From assembly GCA_028707125.1 (NCBI GenBank), contig JAQTUX010000002.1:446046-510045 (forward strand): a stretch of DNA of 64,000 nt, in the 5' to 3' direction. Shown here piece after piece: positions 60,733 to 64,000 of this stretch. The first letter of the stretch is position 1. Every line of letters starts with the position of its first letter. This DNA comes from Candidatus Omnitrophota bacterium. GTDB taxonomy: Bacteria > Omnitrophota > Gorgyraeia > Gygaellales > JAQTUX01. The position numbers were made by a program, and so were the translations under genes. Under the pieces are notes generated by a model, which made no database searches, had not been told where the DNA came from, and saw nothing but the letters and a program-made list of their open reading frames with translations.

Positions 60733-61572
60733 TTAATCCAATTTACCTTCTTCTAGATCACCTGGAGGCTCAATCCCTAAAAATTCTCTATAAATCCTAT
60801 CCTTATAATCTTTGCCAATTTCGTTCACGGCACTTATAAATGCCTTATATGTTCCTGTTCCGCCGATTTTTTCCCAGAACTCATCCCCGATAAGTACAAC
60901 ATCATCATTTTTCATATCAAACCAGCGAGCGGGGAAAGCCCATGCGTAATCAGCACGTTTGCCATAAGGGTTATACGGCAACGCATAATAGGCACCATCG
61001 ACTTGTAGTGGTTGCATGCTGTAAAGCTTCAAAATTTTTTCTTTACTGACCTTCGTTTGATCGCTATTGGGCAAAGGAGCCTTTAACTCAAAAGCATATT
61101 TTTTATTACTACGTTTATCCTCAGCATAAACATCGCAGATAACAGTCGTGGGGATAAGCTTCTCGCTCTTACCTTCTAAAATATATTGCAATTCCTTTTT
61201 CCAATCAGGACGCACCTTTTCCTTGCCTCGCCCGGAATGCTCCAGGGTATTCAAAACCTCTTGAATTCTTCGTAGCCGTTCTGAATTTACTTGTCCTTTT
61301 ATTGACACACCCTGCTCACCATGTCCAAGCCCATTATTGGCCGCTACAATGGCTAATTTCTCCCAAACATTACCAAATGGAGTAACGAACCGCCTTTCGA
61401 AATGAGATCCTTTAAATATCTCATCCGGCACCAGAGCCGCATATAGCGGCTTCTCTGCTTTGTGGTCTTCTTTAATAAACGGATCCTCGACTAAAACCTT
61501 ATGCATAATTCTGTCCATCATCGATTTGATGACAGACTGGATCGCCTCTTTCATTTTTTGTTTATCTGTCAT
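60733..61572 (-). CDS. Type II restriction endonuclease, TdeIII-like
   Basis: 279 aa from ATG 61572, which overlaps the methyltransferase stop (ATGA) behind GGGAG; an in-frame ATG 12 nt earlier is less likely. A PD-(D/E)xK core is visible: ICDVYAED followed by AFELKAP (ExK). The N-terminal FERRFVTPFGNVWEKLAIVAA resembles TdeIII-family enzymes. The partner methyltransferase directly upstream supports the assignment; the recognition site cannot be read from the sequence. Confidence 0.75.
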   Translation of the reverse strand: MTDKQKMKEAIQSVIKSMMDRIMHKVLVEDPFIKEDHKAEKPLYAALVPDEIFKGSHFERRFVTPFGNVWEKLAIVAANNGLGHGEQGVSIKGQVNSERLRRIQEVLNTLEHSGRGKEKVRPDWKKELQYILEGKSEKLIPTTVICDVYAEDKRSNKKYAFELKAPLPNSDQTKVSKEKILKLYSMQPLQVDGAYYALPYNPYGKRADYAWAFPARWFDMKNDDVVLIGDEFWEKIGGTGTYKAFISAVNEIGKDYKDRIYREFLGIEPPGDLEEGKLD

Positions 61573-62765
61573 ATTTTCTCCCATATTAAAATGCTCTCAT
61601 AAAAAGCGCCTTCTCGGCGGCCTGTTCGTCTATTTACATGACGATCGACTCGCCCTACAGATTTGAAGCCTACGTCTTCTGCCTTGTACAAGTTAAATTT
61701 ATCGTTAACAACGATTAGGGCAAGTCCTTTTTTAACCATAAAATCTCTGGTATGCGACAGAACATCGTTTATACCTTTAATATAATCTTTGCGAGCCTGT
61801 TCCGACTGTCCATTTTTTGCGGGGCCGATTTCCCTCGTCTCATTATTTTGTAAACCCAATAGTTCGTAAGCATATTTGTGTTGGTCGTGATAATCAATAA
61901 GTCCCAGATAGGGCGGCGATGTAAAGATCATATCAATATTCTTCGGCAATTTTACTTCGCGGGAATCATCGTGAAAGATTACAACCGATGCTTCCGTTCG
62001 TAATTTTGCGTATTCCTTTATTCTATCCAGCGTATCAAGAGTATACCTGTATAAAAACTTATAGGCTTCGCTTACTGGCTGACACGTTCGATTATGTTTA
62101 TAACAAAAATATGGTTCGATTTGAGGTTTTTTAGGGAAATCCAAATCATAGTGCGTCACAAGGCGAGCAGAGCGAGCAGAGCGCGATAAAATTACTTTCA
62201 ATAAATCTTTATACGTGTATTTATCGATCAAGTCTTTAAAATACAGTAATTCGTTTTGCGTGCTCTGGGAGAACCATGTTTTGACGTATTCACTGCTGGT
62301 TGATAAACGGCCATTACCTCCATTTTTTGGAGAAGAGGGGCCATATTTAAAAGTATATAATTTTTTCAGAATATCTCTCAATTCCGTTTCCAGTAAATCT
62401 AAATCATATTTAGCCGTCTTAACTTGAGAAAGCAAAGTGTTGAACGAAGAAATGTCTGTGCCGATTGAATCAACCCCAAGAATATTTGCCTCCACAAGGG
62501 TTGTTCCAGATCCACAAAATGGGTCGTAAACTAATTTTGGCTGATATTTCCTAAGGAAAATTTCGACTAATTGAGGAATAAATTTCCCCATATATGGATG
62601 CAGTCTATGGACATGCTTTGTCCGTTCGTTTTCCGGAAGATCTCTTTCACGCCAATTCAGGTTCAAATCATCAAGTCTAGTTTTTGAATTAACACTTGCG
62701 AAATCGGTAAGAGGGGTTTGTTTATATTGGATCGATATTTTTTCTGCTACTGCGTTATCATACAT
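61569..62765 (-). CDS. DNA methyltransferase of the type II R-M system
   Basis: 398 aa. Motif I DPFCGSGTTLVEA (about residue 82) and catalytic motif IV TSPPY (about residue 280) mark a DNA amino-methyltransferase; TSPPY favours N4-cytosine. Roughly 200 residues between the motifs give the order I then target-recognition region then IV, as in the alpha class, unusual for a TSPPY enzyme. An RHVNRRTGRREG segment near the C-terminus is basic. It protects host DNA from the overlapping endonuclease gene. Confidence 0.88.
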   Translation of the reverse strand: MYDNAVAEKISIQYKQTPLTDFASVNSKTRLDDLNLNWRERDLPENERTKHVHRLHPYMGKFIPQLVEIFLRKYQPKLVYDPFCGSGTTLVEANILGVDSIGTDISSFNTLLSQVKTAKYDLDLLETELRDILKKLYTFKYGPSSPKNGGNGRLSTSSEYVKTWFSQSTQNELLYFKDLIDKYTYKDLLKVILSRSARSARLVTHYDLDFPKKPQIEPYFCYKHNRTCQPVSEAYKFLYRYTLDTLDRIKEYAKLRTEASVVIFHDDSREVKLPKNIDMIFTSPPYLGLIDYHDQHKYAYELLGLQNNETREIGPAKNGQSEQARKDYIKGINDVLSHTRDFMVKKGLALIVVNDKFNLYKAEDVGFKSVGRVDRHVNRRTGRREGAFYESILIWEKI

Positions 62766-62795
62766 ACTTTTCTCCTCTATCCTTAAATAAAATTA

Positions 62796-63419
62796 CTACA
62801 TATTTGGAATCGTTGCCACGACCACTCCCTGAATCTGAAAATCCCTTGTTAGAACAATAGGCTGGTGCTGTTTATTTTTTGATCTGGGTTTTAAAACAAC
62901 CGTCTCCCCTGCCTCGTGAAACTCCTTAACAGTTGCTTCATTATCAATCAGCGCTACAACAGTATCACCATTCTTCGCTGTTACTTGTTGACGAACTAAA
63001 ACAAAATCTCCGTCACCGATGCCTTTCTGATTCATCGAGTCACCTTTTGTTTTTAGAAGAAAATAACGATGTGGCGGACAGGCTAATTTTATGCTAACCG
63101 GTATTTTAGCTTGTATATTTTCTTCGGCAAGCATTGGAGCGCCGCAAGCTACAACTCCAACCAATGGGACATCCACGGTCTGAGCACGTATCCTATCATC
63201 ACCAACACTTTTGACAAACTGCAAGCTTCCATCGTCCCTACGACGTAGCACACCTTTCTCAATCAGCTTGTTAACAATCAACGAGGCAGAACGAGGCGAA
63301 CGATATCCAAGAGAAGACATGAGTTCACGCATGGATGGGATGCGTCCGATGTGCAGGATGAAATTGCGTATTTCGCGGATGGCTTCTAGTTCCTTATTCG
63401 TTATAGCGGTAGTCTGCAT
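62796..63419 (-). CDS. lexA: LexA-type repressor (S24 peptidase)
   Basis: 207 aa from ATG 63419. An N-terminal winged HTH (EIRNFILHIGRIPSMRELMSSLGYRSPRSAS) precedes an S24 domain with the self-cleavage site Cys-Gly (GVVACGAP), catalytic Ser in TKGDSMNQ and Lys in EATVKEFH. LexA represses SOS genes until RecA-induced cleavage. Ala-Gly is usual in LexA; Cys-Gly occurs in UmuD. It lies 30 nt upstream of the methyltransferase, so it may control the R-M genes. A palindrome overlaps its start. Confidence 0.88.
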   Translation of the reverse strand: MQTTAITNKELEAIREIRNFILHIGRIPSMRELMSSLGYRSPRSASLIVNKLIEKGVLRRRDDGSLQFVKSVGDDRIRAQTVDVPLVGVVACGAPMLAEENIQAKIPVSIKLACPPHRYFLLKTKGDSMNQKGIGDGDFVLVRQQVTAKNGDTVVALIDNEATVKEFHEAGETVVLKPRSKNKQHQPIVLTRDFQIQGVVVATIPNM

Positions 63420-63454
63420 GTATACAGTATTATACACTTAGGATAATTTGTCAA
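63419..63454 (-). promoter_or_regulatory. lexA promoter and operator palindrome
   Basis: Inverted repeat TGTATA-N6-TATACA (63419-63436) covers TATAAT (63429-63434) and touches the start codon. TTGACA (63449-63454) is 14 bp upstream, shorter than usual. It is a likely autoregulatory LexA site; the transcript would be leaderless. Confidence 0.6.
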
Positions 63455-63516
63455 TGATTTTTTTCAGTAATTAAACATATCTTTCTGGAAGGGCGCGCTG
63501 GAAATACTTGCGAAAC

Positions 63517-63551
63517 AAAAAACCTCCGCCAGCCTACTTAGCCAACGGAGG
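63517..63551 (-). terminator. Intrinsic terminator after the edge gene
   Basis: On the minus strand CCTCCG (63546-63551) pairs with CGGAGG (63523-63528), followed by six U (63517-63522). Confidence 0.75.
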
Positions 63552-63573
63552 ATCTATTCTTCAAGACGATTTC

Positions 63574-64000
63574 CTATTTATTGGATAATTTTTTTGCAAT
63601 ATTTTTGATGCTGTTATCCGGATGCTTAAGGAGCTTTTCTTTATCGTAGGCGATAAAATCGGGGTGGAGGGATATGCGGTACTGCTTTGAGCCGTTGTTC
63701 TCTATAAACTTCTGGCCGTCTTTATCCAGTAGGCTTCCCTGCAAAGCCGTCCTGAGATTACTGTAAATCTGAAATTTCTCGACATCGGCAATTATGCTGT
63801 CCGAGCCCAAGCTATGCCGGTGAACCCAGCCCTCTTTTGTTTTTTTTAATTCCAGCGCAAGGCGCAAGAACAGCTTAAACACCGAGTCGCCAAGCTTTAT
63901 CTTGTGGTTATTCACTTCGATTTCGTTGCTCCGCCTCATGGGAATGGTGCCGGGTATATAGACCTTATCGTAGCATTTGTATTCAAAATCCTTATAATCC
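63574..64000 (-). CDS. C-terminal part of an unrecognised protein (partial)
   Basis: The frame is open to the right edge; the ATG at 63939 is internal because in-frame codons continue upstream (CYDKVYIPGTIPM). The visible 141 residues contain HKIKLGDSVFKLFLRLALELKK and a W-VHRHSLG segment, suggesting a winged-helix-like fold with a basic, Lys/Asn-rich C-terminus. I do not recognise the family. It ends before an intrinsic terminator and is probably a transcription unit separate from lexA. Confidence 0.6.
   Translation of the reverse strand, partial: DYKDFEYKCYDKVYIPGTIPMRRSNEIEVNNHKIKLGDSVFKLFLRLALELKKTKEGWVHRHSLGSDSIIADVEKFQIYSNLRTALQGSLLDKDGQKFIENNGSKQYRISLHPDFIAYDKEKLLKHPDNSIKNIAKKLSNK

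Overview
The window most resembles a chromosomal segment of an Omnitrophota-like (Candidatus Omnitrophica) bacterium. This is an inference from gene content: one enormous exported protein, a Tad pilus locus with an unusually large pilin set, and GT-C/TPR membrane proteins. No rRNA or other phylogenetic marker is present, so the assignment is moderate. There is no CRISPR array and no complete insertion sequence.

Region 1 (1-26164, minus strand) is a single uninterrupted reading frame that runs off the left edge: at least 8,721 codons. It starts with a signal peptide and a C39-like cysteine peptidase domain. Several thousand residues of glycine-rich beta-type sequence and a block of repeated hydrophobic helical modules follow. 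Further along are two transglutaminase-like Cys/His/Asp sites, an HExxH zincin site, a low-complexity linker and a JAMM-like HxHP site near the edge. Its start codon lies 8 nt after the stop of tadC, so it appears to be the distal gene of the pilus operon.

Region 2 (26173-43953, minus) is a Tad/Flp pilus locus in two transcription units. The upstream unit encodes a PpiC/SurA-type lipoprotein, CpaB, a secretin carrying a C-terminal TonB-like domain, a CpaE-CpaF fusion ATPase and a DUF192 protein. The downstream unit holds ten class III pilin-like proteins, two TadE/F-like pseudopilins, a very large TadG-like protein, TadB, TadC and then the giant gene. A strong sigma70-type promoter and a c-di-GMP-I (GEMM) riboswitch precede the pilin array. 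Two neighbouring pilins share an identical 186-bp 5' segment and then diverge completely. Between the two units sits a transposase-derived regulator whose promoter is flanked by three copies of a 10-bp operator-like element.

Region 3 (44140-57619) holds a GT-C-like/TPR membrane protein with a GT2 glycosyltransferase, a membrane-anchored spermidine synthase-like protein, tRNA-Glu(CUC) and a secreted NHL-repeat protein. It also holds a FIST-domain sensor, histidine kinase and response regulator with a GGDEF-type domain (motif GGDDF), a secreted nuclease, a methyltransferase, tRNA-Leu(GAG) and a superoxide reductase. The signalling cluster is a plausible, unproven source of the c-di-GMP sensed by the riboswitch.

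Region 4 (57727-64000) is visibly more AT-rich and looks like a defence or accessory island. It contains a small HTH-like protein, a membrane protein/ComEC-like MBL hydrolase/class 3 lipase gene set, a type II restriction-modification pair behind a LexA-type repressor, and an edge-truncated gene. Several genes (lexA, the FIST gene, the GT-C gene) have a -10 box so close to the start codon that their mRNAs are probably leaderless.
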